DNA of 61,230 nt from Candidatus Neomicrothrix sp. UBA2983 (lineage in GTDB: Bacteria > Actinomycetota > Acidimicrobiia > Acidimicrobiales > MedAcidi-G1): NCBI GenBank assembly GCA_002346745.1, contig DEAL01000024.1, forward strand, positions 1 to 61,230, written 5' to 3'. Of this stretch, positions 23,644-32,348 are shown in pieces; the stretch's first letter is position 1; each line of letters starts with the position of its first letter. The position numbers and the translations under genes were made by a program. The notes beneath the pieces are model-generated. The model saw only the letters and a program-made list of their open reading frames with translations, had not been told where the DNA came from and made no database searches.

Positions 23644-24851
23644 TCCGCGGCGACGCCCGGACGGGTGGCCTCCTGGACCTGCGGGACGACGCCCTGGCCG
23701 CCTGTGTGGACTGTGGGCTCTGCCTGCCGCACTGCCCGACGTACCGGGTGACGGGGGACGAACGGCGTTCTCCGCGGGGGCGCATCGCGCTGATGCGCGC
23801 CGTGGACGGGGGTGGCATGGAGGCCGACGAGGAGGTCCTCGAGTCCATCGACACCTGTGTGCTGTGCCGTGGCTGCGAGACCGCTTGTCCCTCGGTGGTG
23901 CCGTTCGGTGAGTTGATGGCCGGCACACGTGCGTCCCTAGGGAGGACACGACGCCCGCCCCTGCGGCTTCGAATCGGCCTGGCAGTCCTTGTTCGTCCAC
24001 GGCTCCTTCGCTTCGGCTCCCGGTTCCTCGCGGTGCTGCAGCGCCTGCACCTCCTGCCGCGGCGCCTCCCGCTGCCGCAAAGGCTTCCGCTCCGGGATCC
24101 CAGGACCCCGGCCCGCACCGAGGGTGAGGTGGTGCTCTTCACCGGCTGTGTCATGGATGCCTGGCAGCCCGATGTCCATGCCGCCGTCGAGGCAGTACTC
24201 GAGGCGACCGACACCCGGGTGCGGCGTTCGGGTGATTCGGCGGGATGCTGCGGTGCGCTCCATGCCCATGCGGGGATGGATGCAGCAGCCCGACGCCAGG
24301 CTGAGCAGGTCATGTCGGCCCTGCCGGGTTCGGACCCGGTCCTCGTCGACTCGGCGGGATGTGGTGCCGCCCTGCGCGAGTTCGGCGTCCTGTTGGGTAC
24401 CCCCGAGGCGGCGGCGTTCTCGGCCCGCGTGCGGGACGTGCACGAATGGCTGGCGGACCGCATGTCCTCGCTCCCGGTGGCCCTGCCGGGCGACCGTCCA
24501 ACGGTGATCGTGCAGGATCCGTGCCACCTGCGGCACGCCCAGGGAGTCCACGCCGATGTACGGACTGTCCTTGCCCCCTATGCGGACCTGGTCGAACTGG
24601 ACGACGAGGGCCTCTGCTGCGGCGCGGGAGGCGCCTTCGCTGTACTGCAGCCCGAACTGGCCGGTGAGATCCGGGAGCGGAAGTCGGCAGCCATCAGCCG
24701 GGCCGCCACGCGCGGCCGGTCGGACCTGGTCGTCAGCGCCAATCCCGGCTGTGCGCTGCACCTGGCCGCAGCGGGCCACCTGGTGCGACATCCATTGGAG
24801 ATTGTGGCGGACCGCCTCGACCGGGAGGGAGGATGCGTCGATGTCGGGTGA
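23640..24851 (+). CDS. glcF: glycolate oxidase iron-sulfur subunit, GlcF-like
   Basis: A 403-residue iron-sulfur protein. Two 4Fe-4S motifs lie near the N-terminus: CVDCGLCLPHCP and CVLCRGCETACP. Two CCG (cysteine-rich) domains follow, with GCCGALHAHAG and LCCGAGGAFAVLQPELA as their Cys-Cys-Gly landmarks. It passes electrons from the flavin subunits toward the quinone pool. The 4-bp ATGA overlap with glcE gives a three-gene operon (glcDEF). The last 11 bp overlap the start of the small helical ORF that follows. Confidence 0.88.
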   Translation: MIRGDARTGGLLDLRDDALAACVDCGLCLPHCPTYRVTGDERRSPRGRIALMRAVDGGGMEADEEVLESIDTCVLCRGCETACPSVVPFGELMAGTRASLGRTRRPPLRLRIGLAVLVRPRLLRFGSRFLAVLQRLHLLPRRLPLPQRLPLRDPRTPARTEGEVVLFTGCVMDAWQPDVHAAVEAVLEATDTRVRRSGDSAGCCGALHAHAGMDAAARRQAEQVMSALPGSDPVLVDSAGCGAALREFGVLLGTPEAAAFSARVRDVHEWLADRMSSLPVALPGDRPTVIVQDPCHLRHAQGVHADVRTVLAPYADLVELDDEGLCCGAGGAFAVLQPELAGEIRERKSAAISRAATRGRSDLVVSANPGCALHLAAAGHLVRHPLEIVADRLDREGGCVDVG

Positions 24852-25053
24852 GTTCGAGGAGATCCGTGTTCGGCTCGAGGGCATCGCCGAGGAACTGGCC
24901 GATCTGGCCATCCTCCGGCTCCGCGAGTCGATCGACGCTGGCGGGGACGAACTGCCCATCGACGAGCGGCGCCTCACCCGGGCCCGGCGCGCCGTCCAGA
25001 AGGCGGCCGACCTGCTGCGCGAACCCGACGACGAGGGGTGGCAGGAGGCGTAG
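24841..25053 (+). CDS. small helical protein, unknown function
   Basis: A 70-residue, charged, likely alpha-helical protein (EEIRVRLEGIAEELADLA, then RLTRARRAVQKAADLL). No family is recognised. A strong purine-rich site GGGAGGGAGG sits just upstream of the ATG, and the start overlaps the end of glcF by 11 bp, so it is translated with the glcDEF operon. It is convergent with the LOG-family gene, with only 5 bp between their stops. Confidence 0.6.
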   Translation: MSGEFEEIRVRLEGIAEELADLAILRLRESIDAGGDELPIDERRLTRARRAVQKAADLLREPDDEGWQEA

Positions 25054-25058
25054 GACGG

Positions 25059-26096
25059 TCAGGGCGTCCCGGCGTTGAGGGCGTCGATGAGCTGGCGCAG
25101 TCGGGCGTGTGAGCGACGGTCGAAGTGCAGCCGCAGTCGAGGCCGCTCGATCTCGTCGTCGTCGGCAACCTCGGCCGGCGTCGCCTCGATGGCCTCGATG
25201 CTCCCGTCGACCAGCAGGTCCCCGAAGGCGTCGTTGAGGCCGGCCAACTCGTCTTCGCCGACCGGCCGTTCCAGCCGAAGCACGAGGTGCCCGCCCACGT
25301 AGCGCATCGAGTGGAAGGCCCGGTAGAAGCCGCAGACGTGGTCGGCGGCTGCCACGGGGTCATCGGTGGTGTGTACGAGGGCGAGGTCGTGGTCGGACAC
25401 CAGGTTCCGGTCCACGAGCTCGCAGTGGACGAACTCGGTCCAGTGCGACCAGTAGGTGCTGCCGGGCGGGTCGAGCAGCACGACCGGGCTCAGGTGCGTC
25501 TTGCCGGTCTGCATCAGGGTGAGCAGCTCGAAGGCCTCGTCCATCGTCCCGAAGCCGCCGGGCAGGAGGGCATAGCCGTGCGACTCCCGCATGAAGGTGA
25601 CCTTGCGGGTGAAGAAGTACTTGAAGTCGACGAGTTTCGGGTCATCGACGATGAACTCGTTGGCCGAGGCCTCGAAGGGGAGCTCGATGTTGATGCCGAA
25701 GGACCGGTCGCGTCCGGCGCCCTCGAGGCCCGCCGCCATGATCCCGGGACCGGCGCCGGTCATGACCATCCAGTCCCGGGCGGCCATGGCGGCGCCGAAG
25801 TCCCGTGCGGCCGCATAGGCGGGGTCACCCTCGGCGATGCGCGCCGACCCGAAGATCGTCGCCTTGCGGATGCCCTGGTAGGGCTCGAAGACCGCGAGGG
25901 AGTTCCGGAGCTCCTTCAAGGCGCTGTTGAGCAGCTTCAGGTCGCCTCGGCCGACCTCCTCCCGGGCCAGCCGGACCGTCGAGACGAGCATCTCCGCGAT
26001 CAGGTCGCGGTCCTCGCGTCGACCGGTGGCGGCGACCAGGTCGGCGATGGCCGAGTCCAGCTCGGCGCTGCCCGTGCGGTATCGGCGTCGTGCCAT
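25059..26096 (-). CDS. LOG family / TIGR00730-type Rossmann-fold protein
   Basis: A 345-residue protein with a central lysine-decarboxylase-like (LOG) domain. It has TIFGSARIAEGDPAY, MTGAGPGIMAAGLEGA, and the diagnostic LPGGFGTMDEAFELLTL (PGGxGTxxE) near residues 180-195. LOG enzymes cleave cytokinin or other nucleoside 5'-monophosphates to free base plus ribose phosphate. This one is longer than plain LOG (about 190 residues), having an N-terminal helical segment of about 75 residues and a C-terminal extension of about 80, so its substrate may differ. The ATG has TAGGGT ending 6 nt upstream on the minus strand (leaderless). Confidence 0.85.
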   Translation of the reverse strand: MARRRYRTGSAELDSAIADLVAATGRREDRDLIAEMLVSTVRLAREEVGRGDLKLLNSALKELRNSLAVFEPYQGIRKATIFGSARIAEGDPAYAAARDFGAAMAARDWMVMTGAGPGIMAAGLEGAGRDRSFGINIELPFEASANEFIVDDPKLVDFKYFFTRKVTFMRESHGYALLPGGFGTMDEAFELLTLMQTGKTHLSPVVLLDPPGSTYWSHWTEFVHCELVDRNLVSDHDLALVHTTDDPVAAADHVCGFYRAFHSMRYVGGHLVLRLERPVGEDELAGLNDAFGDLLVDGSIEAIEATPAEVADDDEIERPRLRLHFDRRSHARLRQLIDALNAGTP

Positions 26097-26149
26097 GCCG
26101 GCACCCTAACGACGCCGGCGCGCCGACTCCGGTCGGTTCAGGCGCCCGT

Positions 26150-28570
26150 TCAGCCACCCACCACGGGGATTAGCACGCGGCCGTCGTCGGCCCGGCGGAC
26201 CTCGAGGCGCCGACCGGCCTCGATCCGGTCGTAGAGGGTGGTGCGCTGCTGGAGGGTCCGACCCAGCGGTTCCACCAGGGCCCGGAAGTCGTCCTCGGTC
26301 GAGGCCTGGCCGTGCTCGGCGCCGGCGGCACGCGAGATGTTCTCGTCGATGAGGGTGCCGCCGAGGTCGTTCACGCCGGCGCGGAGCATCTGCCGGATGC
26401 CGTCGAAGCCGATCTTGACCCAGGAGCCCTGGATGTTGTCGACGAGGCCGTGCAGGGCGATGCGGGCCAAGGCGTGCATCAGCAGGGTTTCCCGGAACGT
26501 GGGACCGCGGCGGGCACGGCGCTGGAGGTAGATCGGGGACGCCATGTGCACGAAGGGGAGTCCCACGAACTCGGTGAAGCCACCGGTCTCCTTCTGGAGG
26601 TCTCGGCAGACCAGGAGGTGGCGTACCCAGTGCTCGGTTCCCTCGACGGCGCCGAACATGATCGTGATGTTGGAGCGCAGGCCGACGCCGTGGGCGGTCC
26701 GGTGGGCCTCCAGCCACTCGTCGGTGGTGATCTTGTCGGGGCACAACTCGGCGCGGATCGAGTCGTCGAGGATCTCGGCGGCGGTGCCCGGCAGGGACCG
26801 CAGGCCGGCGTCCATCAGGCGTCGGAGGTAGTCGGCCAGCGGCTCGTCGAGGCGGCGCGCCCCCTCGGTGACCTCGAGGGCCGTGAAGCCGTGGACGTGG
26901 ATGTCGGGGACGGCATCCCGGACCGCACGGGTGACGTCGATGTAGTAGTTGCCGTCAAAGTCGGGGTGGATTCCGCCCTGGAGGCAGACCTCGGTGGCGC
27001 CCATGCGTGCGGCGTCGGCGGCCCGGCCGGCGATCTCGTCGAGCTCCAGCAGGTAGGGGGTTCCCCGCAGGTTGAGCGAGAGCGGTCCCTTGGAGAAGCC
27101 GCAGAAGCGGCACTTGTAGGTGCAGACGTTGGTGTAGTTGATGTTGCGGTTGGCGACCCAGGTGACGGTGTCGCCGACGGTGCGTCGTCGCAGTTCGTCG
27201 GCGACCTCGGCCACGGCCCGCACCTGTGGTCCCCGGGCGGCGAAGAGGGCGAGAAGCTCCGGTGCTCCCGCCTCCTGGCCGTCGAGCACGCCGTCGAGGA
27301 CCTCGCGGAGTTGTCCCGGAGCGACGGCCGGTCCGGCCAGGAGGTCGACCGGTGCCACGGGGGCGCCTGAGTACCAGGCCGTGGAATCGTCGCCGATCTG
27401 GCGGACCTCGGCCCCGTCCTCGGCGGTGACGGTCTCGACCCGTTCGGGGAACAGGGCGCCCGGATCGTCCCGGCCGAGGCCCTCGGCGTCGGCCCGGTCC
27501 ATGACCGGGAACCTCAGGCCGTCGTCGATCCAGTGCCCGGGGTCGCGGACGAACCTGGGATGGGCGGTCAACCGGGGGGCGAGGGCGAAGCCGCGGGACT
27601 CGGTGGCCTCGCGCAGCAGGTCGAGGGCGGGCCAGGGGCGCTCCGGGTTGACATGGTCGGCCGTGACCGGGGAGACGCCGCCCCAGTCGTCGATTCCGGC
27701 GTTGAGGAGCCGTCCGAAGTCGTCCGACAGGTTCGGCGGCGCCTGGACGTGGACCTCGTCGGGGAGCAGCAGTCGGGCGAGGGCGATGGCCTCGAGGAAG
27801 TCATCGGCCGGACAGGGCGGCTCGGCGTGCATGGCCGTGCCGGCCTTGGGCAGGAAGTTCTGGACGATCACCTCCTGGACGTGTCCGTGCCGGCGGTGGG
27901 CCTCGGCGATGGCCTCGAGGGCGACGGCCCGGTCCTCTCGCCCTTCGCCTATGCCGACCAGGATTCCGGTGGTGAACGGGATCGCCAGTCGCCCGGCCGC
28001 CTCGAGCGTGGCCAGGCGACGCTCGGGGGTCTTGTCGGGAGCGCCGCGGTGGCAGTCCAGGTCGTGGCGGAGCGTCTCGAGCATCATCCCCTGGGAGGGG
28101 GAGACCCGGCGGAGCCCGGCCAGTTGCTCCTCGTCGAGGGCACCGGCGTTGGCGTGGGGGAGGAGGCCGGTCTCCTCGAGGACGAGGGCTGCCATGGCGG
28201 CGAGGTAGTCGACGGTGGAGGCGTACCCGTGCCGGTGCAGCCAATCGCGGGCGACGGGGTAACGGTCCTCAGGTGCCTCACCGAGGGTGAAGAGGGCCTC
28301 GTGGCAGCCGTGGACGGCGCCGTGCCTGGCGATTTCGAGCACCTCCTCCGGAGTGAGGAATGGGGCCTCGAGGCGTGCGGGCGGCTGGGCGAAGGTGCAG
28401 TAGCCACAACGGTCCCGACAGAGCCTGGTGAGGGGGATGAAGACCTTGGGGCTGTAGGTGATGCGGAGGCCATGGGCCCGGTCCCGCACGTCGGCGGCTG
28501 CCGGCAGGAGTTCCTCGAGGGGGAGCTCCAGGAGATCCGTCGTCGTCGCCGTCGGCGTCCGGGGGATCAT
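26150..28570 (-). CDS. fbiC: bifunctional FO synthase (CofG-CofH fusion)
   Basis: An 806-residue fused radical-SAM enzyme that makes FO, the deazaflavin core of coenzyme F420, from a diaminouracil and tyrosine. The CofG half has CRDRCGYC (CxxxCxxC, Cys near 51, 55 and 58). The CofH half has CTYKCRFC near residue 480. Each half keeps the radical-SAM barrel features, for example GILVGIGEGREDR and LRSNITIMFG. The start at 28570 is fixed by a 4-bp ATGA overlap with the HxlR gene upstream, so expression should depend on that regulator's promoter. Its presence implies F420-dependent enzymes elsewhere in the genome. Confidence 0.95.
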   Translation of the reverse strand: MIPRTPTATTTDLLELPLEELLPAAADVRDRAHGLRITYSPKVFIPLTRLCRDRCGYCTFAQPPARLEAPFLTPEEVLEIARHGAVHGCHEALFTLGEAPEDRYPVARDWLHRHGYASTVDYLAAMAALVLEETGLLPHANAGALDEEQLAGLRRVSPSQGMMLETLRHDLDCHRGAPDKTPERRLATLEAAGRLAIPFTTGILVGIGEGREDRAVALEAIAEAHRRHGHVQEVIVQNFLPKAGTAMHAEPPCPADDFLEAIALARLLLPDEVHVQAPPNLSDDFGRLLNAGIDDWGGVSPVTADHVNPERPWPALDLLREATESRGFALAPRLTAHPRFVRDPGHWIDDGLRFPVMDRADAEGLGRDDPGALFPERVETVTAEDGAEVRQIGDDSTAWYSGAPVAPVDLLAGPAVAPGQLREVLDGVLDGQEAGAPELLALFAARGPQVRAVAEVADELRRRTVGDTVTWVANRNINYTNVCTYKCRFCGFSKGPLSLNLRGTPYLLELDEIAGRAADAARMGATEVCLQGGIHPDFDGNYYIDVTRAVRDAVPDIHVHGFTALEVTEGARRLDEPLADYLRRLMDAGLRSLPGTAAEILDDSIRAELCPDKITTDEWLEAHRTAHGVGLRSNITIMFGAVEGTEHWVRHLLVCRDLQKETGGFTEFVGLPFVHMASPIYLQRRARRGPTFRETLLMHALARIALHGLVDNIQGSWVKIGFDGIRQMLRAGVNDLGGTLIDENISRAAGAEHGQASTEDDFRALVEPLGRTLQQRTTLYDRIEAGRRLEVRRADDGRVLIPVVGG

Positions 28571-29049
28571 CGAATGGTTCCGAACTCTCGGGAGGTGCGG
28601 CCGGGACCGGGACGGCTGCGAATGTGCCGGGAGGCGACCGGCTCGCTGCAGGAGGGGCAGCGGACGACGTGTTCGATCGGCGTCTCGCAGGCGTCGTGGA
28701 CGAGGAGCGTCGGCGGCCCGTCCACGGCGCACCAGCGGTCGCCCCAGGCCATGAGCGCCACGAGGGCGGGGGAGAGGTCGCGGCCCCGGTCGGTCAGATG
28801 GTACTCGTGGCGCAGTGGTCGATCCTGGTAGGGGGTGCGCTCGACGATGCCCGCGTCCTCGAGGCGGCGGAGCCGGTCGGTGAGGAGGTTGCGGGCGATG
28901 CCGAGGTCCTGTTGGAGGCGTTCGAAGCGCCGGACGCCGCGGAAGAGGTCCCGCAGGATGAGGAGTGTCCAGCGGTCGCCAACGGCCTCGAGGGTCCGGG
29001 CGATGGAGCAGTGGTCGGTGGCGTCGGTCAACGCGGCGGTTGAGGGCAT
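28567..29049 (-). CDS. HxlR-family transcriptional regulator
   Basis: A 160-residue winged-helix regulator. CSIARTLEAVGDRWTLLILRD, FRGVRRFERLQQDLGIARN and LTDRLRRLEDAGIVER are the standard HxlR (MarR-like) core, ending with the beta wing and YHLTDRGRDLSPALVAL. The C-terminal 50 residues add a probable zinc-binding pair (CPSC) that most HxlR proteins lack, and a basic tail. The ATG at 29049 is preferred because TACGGT ends 6 nt before it; the longer start at 29082 would lie inside the palindromic operator. It is co-transcribed with fbiC by overlap and probably represses its own promoter. Confidence 0.88.
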   Translation of the reverse strand: MPSTAALTDATDHCSIARTLEAVGDRWTLLILRDLFRGVRRFERLQQDLGIARNLLTDRLRRLEDAGIVERTPYQDRPLRHEYHLTDRGRDLSPALVALMAWGDRWCAVDGPPTLLVHDACETPIEHVVRCPSCSEPVASRHIRSRPGPGRTSREFGTIR

Positions 29050-29055
29050 GGGCTG

Positions 29056-29089
29056 ACCGTAGCAGTCCGTTGCAAAACGCAACGGACTG
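29056..29089 (-). promoter_or_regulatory. HxlR-fbiC promoter with perfect 11-bp palindromic operator
   Basis: The arms CAGTCCGTTGC (29063-29073) and GCAACGGACTG (29079-29089) are exact inverted repeats with a five-base AAAAC spacer. The minus-strand -10 TACGGT is the complement of 29056-29061, so the palindrome ends one base from the -10 box and covers the spacer/-35 zone. A dimeric repressor bound here would block RNA polymerase. HxlR dimers are known to bind inverted repeats in front of their own genes, which supports autoregulation. Confidence 0.7.
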
Positions 29090-29100
29090 GCCGGACGCCC

Positions 29101-30192
29101 TCAGTCCGGGTTGTCGACCTTGTCCCCCAGGGTCACCAGCAGTTCGTCGAAGGACTTCACGAAGGCGCTGACGCCCTCGGCCTCGAGCACGTCGGCCACG
29201 TCGCCGAGGTCGACGCCGGCGGCCTCCACGGCGGCCAGCGTGGACCGGGCGCCCTCCGGGTCGGCGTCGACGGTGCGGGCGAGGGTGCCGTGCTCGTCGA
29301 AGGCCTCCAGGGTGGCCTCGGGCAGGGTGTTCACGGTGTCGGGGCCGATCAGGGTGTCGACGTAGAGGGTGTCGGGGTAGTCCGGGTTCTTGGTCGAGGT
29401 CGAGGCCCACAGCGGGCGCTGGACCCGTGCCCCGCGGGCGGCCAGGGCGTCCCACCGTGGCCCGGAGAAGGTGCGGCCGAACAACTCGTAGGCGACTTGT
29501 CCCTGGGCCACCGCCGCCTGTCCACGCAGCGCCAGGGCGTCCTCGCTGCCGATGGCGTCGAGGCGCCGGTCGACCTCGGTGTCGGTCCGGCTGATGAAGA
29601 AGGAGGCCACCGAGGAGATACCGGAGAGGTCGCCCTCGTGGGCCTCGAGGCCGGACAGGTAGGCCTCCATCACGTCCACGTAGCGCTCCAGTGAGAAGAT
29701 CAGCGTCACGTTGACGCTGCAGCCCTCACTGATCATCGTGCGGATGGCCGGCAGGCCCTCGGGGGTCGCCGGGATCTTGATGTAGAGGTTGGGGCGGTCG
29801 ATGCGTCGGCGCAGTTCCCGGGCCGCCTCGATGGTGCCCTCGGTGTCGCCGGCGAGCGACGGGTCGACCTCGACCGACACGAAGCCGTCGAGGCCGTTCG
29901 TGGCGTCATGGATCGGTCGGAGCAGGTCGAGTGCGTCGAGGATGTCTCGCGTGACGAGGTCCCAGTAGGCGTCCTCGATGGATCCGCCCCCGCCGGTCAA
30001 CTCTCGCAGCTGCTCGTCGTAGTCGTCGGTTTCCGTCATGGCCTTTTGGAAGATCGACGGGTTGGAGGTGATGCCCCGGACTCCCCGGTCGATGAGCGCC
30101 TGCAGTTCCCCGGAGGTGATCCACCCCCTCCGCAGGTTGTCCAGCCAGGGACTCTGGCCGTGCTGGTCGGCGAGGTCGCGGAGCCGGCTCAT
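29101..30192 (-). CDS. tal: transaldolase
   Basis: A 363-residue transaldolase of the pentose phosphate pathway, moving a three-carbon dihydroxyacetone unit between sugar phosphates. ITSNPSIFQKAM is the N-terminal family motif, the Schiff-base Lys is in YIKIPATPEGLPAI, and PLWASTSTKNPDYPDTLYVD is the actinobacterial TalB-type signature. It follows transketolase in the same orientation 67 bp away, so the two probably share the tkt promoter. No zwf or opcA follows, unlike the common actinobacterial arrangement; the next genes are HxlR-fbiC with their own promoter. Confidence 0.95.
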   Translation of the reverse strand: MSRLRDLADQHGQSPWLDNLRRGWITSGELQALIDRGVRGITSNPSIFQKAMTETDDYDEQLRELTGGGGSIEDAYWDLVTRDILDALDLLRPIHDATNGLDGFVSVEVDPSLAGDTEGTIEAARELRRRIDRPNLYIKIPATPEGLPAIRTMISEGCSVNVTLIFSLERYVDVMEAYLSGLEAHEGDLSGISSVASFFISRTDTEVDRRLDAIGSEDALALRGQAAVAQGQVAYELFGRTFSGPRWDALAARGARVQRPLWASTSTKNPDYPDTLYVDTLIGPDTVNTLPEATLEAFDEHGTLARTVDADPEGARSTLAAVEAAGVDLGDVADVLEAEGVSAFVKSFDELLVTLGDKVDNPD

Positions 30193-30259
30193 GAGCGGGT
30201 ATCCCTGTCGTCGGTACGGGTGTCGTCCATCTGGGTTCTCCGGTGCTGGGGGAGTGCGC

Positions 30260-32245
30260 TCATGCGGCGCTCCCGTCCTGTGCGATGAGTCCCCGTGCAG
30301 CCTCGACGACGGCCGCCGGGGTGATGCCTAGCCGCTCCATGGCGACGTGGCCCGGTGCCGAGGCGCCGAAGCGGTCGATGCCGACGGCCACGTCGGAGAT
30401 GCCGCCCCAGCCGAAGGTGACGCCGGCCTCGACGGACACCACCGGCGTGCCGGGCGGCAGGACCCCGGCCCGGTAGCCGGCGTCCTGGTCGAGGAACAGT
30501 TCGAGGGACGGCATCGACACGACCCGCACGGCCGACCCGGCGGCGGTCAGGGTGGCGGCGGCGTCCATGGCCACGGCGACCTCGCTGCCGGTGCCCACGA
30601 GGACCACGTCGGCGGGACCGTCGGCATCGGCGAGGACGTAGCCGCCACGTCCGACGTCGGCCGGATCGCCGGTGCCCGACAGCACCGGCACGTCCTGACG
30701 GGTCAGGAGGAACGCCGACGGCCCGTCGCCCTCGACGGCGAGGCGCCAGGCGGCTGCGGTCTCATTGGCGTCGGCCGGACGCCACACCCGCAGTCCTGGG
30801 ATCGCCCGGAGGGCGGCGGCGTGCTCGACGGGCTGGTGCGTCGGGCCGTCTTCGCCCACGCCGACCGAGTCGTGCGACCAGACGAACAGGGTCTTGGCGC
30901 GGCTCAGGGCGGCCAGGCGGACGGCGGCCCGCATGTAGTCGCTGAACACGAGGAAGGTGCCACACACCGGGACTGCACCCCCGTGGAGGGCGAGTCCGTT
31001 GCAGACCGCCCCCATGGCGTGCTCGCGTACGCCGAAGAACAGTTGCCGGCCTTCGGGACACTCGGCGGACTGGACACCATGTCCCTTGATGGTGGTGCCG
31101 GTGTTGCCCGTGAGGTCGGCACCGCCACCGAGGAGGCCGGGGACGGCGTCGAGAAGCGAGGTCAGACTGGCGTTGCCGGCCTTGCGGGTGGCCACCGAGT
31201 CGCCGGGCTCCCAGGTGGGGAGTTCGTCGGACCAGCCGTCAAGGCCGGTCGCCCCCCAGCAGGCGTCCCAGGCGGCCCGGTCCCCGTCCCAGGCGGCGAG
31301 CCGGTCCTTCCAGGCGGACCGGGCCGAGGCCCCGCGGGATCCTGCATCGCGGTACATCTGCAGCACCTCGTCGGGGACGTGGAAGGACTCGTCCTCGGGG
31401 AGGCCCATGCGGCGCTTGGTCTCGGCGATGCCCTCGTCGGTGAGCGAGTAGCCGTGGACCGCTGCCGTGTCGATGTCGGGCGACGGCGAGCCGATGTGGC
31501 TGCGCAGCACGAGCAGGGACGGTCGGTCCTCCTCGGCCATCGCTGCACGTAGCCCGGCCTCGATGGCATCGAGGTCGTCGGCGGCCTCCCCCATGTCGAC
31601 GACATGCCAGCCATAGGCGGCGAAGCGGGCGGGGGCGTCGTCGGAGAGCGCCAACTCGGTCGGCCCGTCGATCGTGATGTGGTTGTCGTCATAGACCGCG
31701 ACGAGGCGGCCGAGGCCGAGGTGGCCGGCCAGGGAGGCGGCCTCGTGGCTGATGCCCTCCGCCAGGTCGCCGTCCCCACAGACCACGAAGGTGCGATGGT
31801 CGCACACCTCGGCGCCGAAACGGGCCCGCAGGTTGCGCTCGGCGACCGCCATGCCGACGGCATTGGCGATTCCCTGACCGAGCGGTCCGGTGGTCACCTC
31901 GACGCCGGCGGTGTGGCCGGCCTCGGGATGGCCCGGTGTGGCGGAATCCCACTGTCGGAACTGCCGCAGGTCCTCGAGGGTGAGGCCGTGGCCGGTGAGG
32001 TGCAGCATCGAGTAGAGCAGGATCGAGGCGTGTCCGGCCGACAGCACGAACCGGTCCCGGTCGGGCCAGGCCGGATCCCCGGCGTCGTACTGGAGGATCC
32101 GGGTCCAGAGCACGTGCGCCAGCGGTGCGAGCGCCATGGCCGTGCCCTGGTGTCCCGACCGGGCGGCGTGCGGTGCGTCCATGGCCAGGCCGCGAAGGAC
32201 GTTGATGGCGCGGGCCTCCAGGGCGGCATCGAGGGGGGCGCTCAT
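30260..32245 (-). CDS. tkt: transketolase
   Basis: A 661-residue transketolase, the usual family length. It has the N-terminal SGHQGTAMALAPLAHVL, the thiamine-diphosphate motif GDGDLAEGISHEA...VYDDN, the second-domain FFGVREHAMG with the catalytic Glu, and the C-terminal transketolase domain. It exchanges two-carbon units in the pentose phosphate pathway together with the transaldolase encoded just downstream. The N-terminal SGHQGTAMA differs from the common SGHPGxxM in having Gln for Pro. A TAGGGT -10 box (complement of 32281-32286) gives a leader of about 30 nt. Confidence 0.95.
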   Translation of the reverse strand: MSAPLDAALEARAINVLRGLAMDAPHAARSGHQGTAMALAPLAHVLWTRILQYDAGDPAWPDRDRFVLSAGHASILLYSMLHLTGHGLTLEDLRQFRQWDSATPGHPEAGHTAGVEVTTGPLGQGIANAVGMAVAERNLRARFGAEVCDHRTFVVCGDGDLAEGISHEAASLAGHLGLGRLVAVYDDNHITIDGPTELALSDDAPARFAAYGWHVVDMGEAADDLDAIEAGLRAAMAEEDRPSLLVLRSHIGSPSPDIDTAAVHGYSLTDEGIAETKRRMGLPEDESFHVPDEVLQMYRDAGSRGASARSAWKDRLAAWDGDRAAWDACWGATGLDGWSDELPTWEPGDSVATRKAGNASLTSLLDAVPGLLGGGADLTGNTGTTIKGHGVQSAECPEGRQLFFGVREHAMGAVCNGLALHGGAVPVCGTFLVFSDYMRAAVRLAALSRAKTLFVWSHDSVGVGEDGPTHQPVEHAAALRAIPGLRVWRPADANETAAAWRLAVEGDGPSAFLLTRQDVPVLSGTGDPADVGRGGYVLADADGPADVVLVGTGSEVAVAMDAAATLTAAGSAVRVVSMPSLELFLDQDAGYRAGVLPPGTPVVSVEAGVTFGWGGISDVAVGIDRFGASAPGHVAMERLGITPAAVVEAARGLIAQDGSAA

Positions 32246-32280
32246 GTGGGTGGTGGCTCCGGTCGGGGGCGTGGGCGGTC

Positions 32281-32286
32281 ACCCTA
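32281..32286 (-). promoter_or_regulatory. -10 box for tkt-tal
   Basis: The complement of this stretch reads TAGGGT, the same hexamer found before ARC, Dop and the LOG gene. It lies about 36 bp upstream of the tkt start, so this transcript would have a short leader and not a leaderless start. Confidence 0.4.
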
Positions 32287-32333
32287 TCCGCGCGGGTCAA
32301 GCGGCATGGGAACCCCGAAGAACGGATCCAAAG

Positions 32334-32348
32334 TCCTCCCGAGGAGGA
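32334..32348 (-). terminator. hairpin terminator after the FIST gene
   Basis: The arms TCCTCC and GGAGGA enclose a CGA loop directly after the FIST stop codon. On the minus strand the stem is followed by ACTTT, a short T-run. It separates the FIST operon from tkt-tal. Confidence 0.5.
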
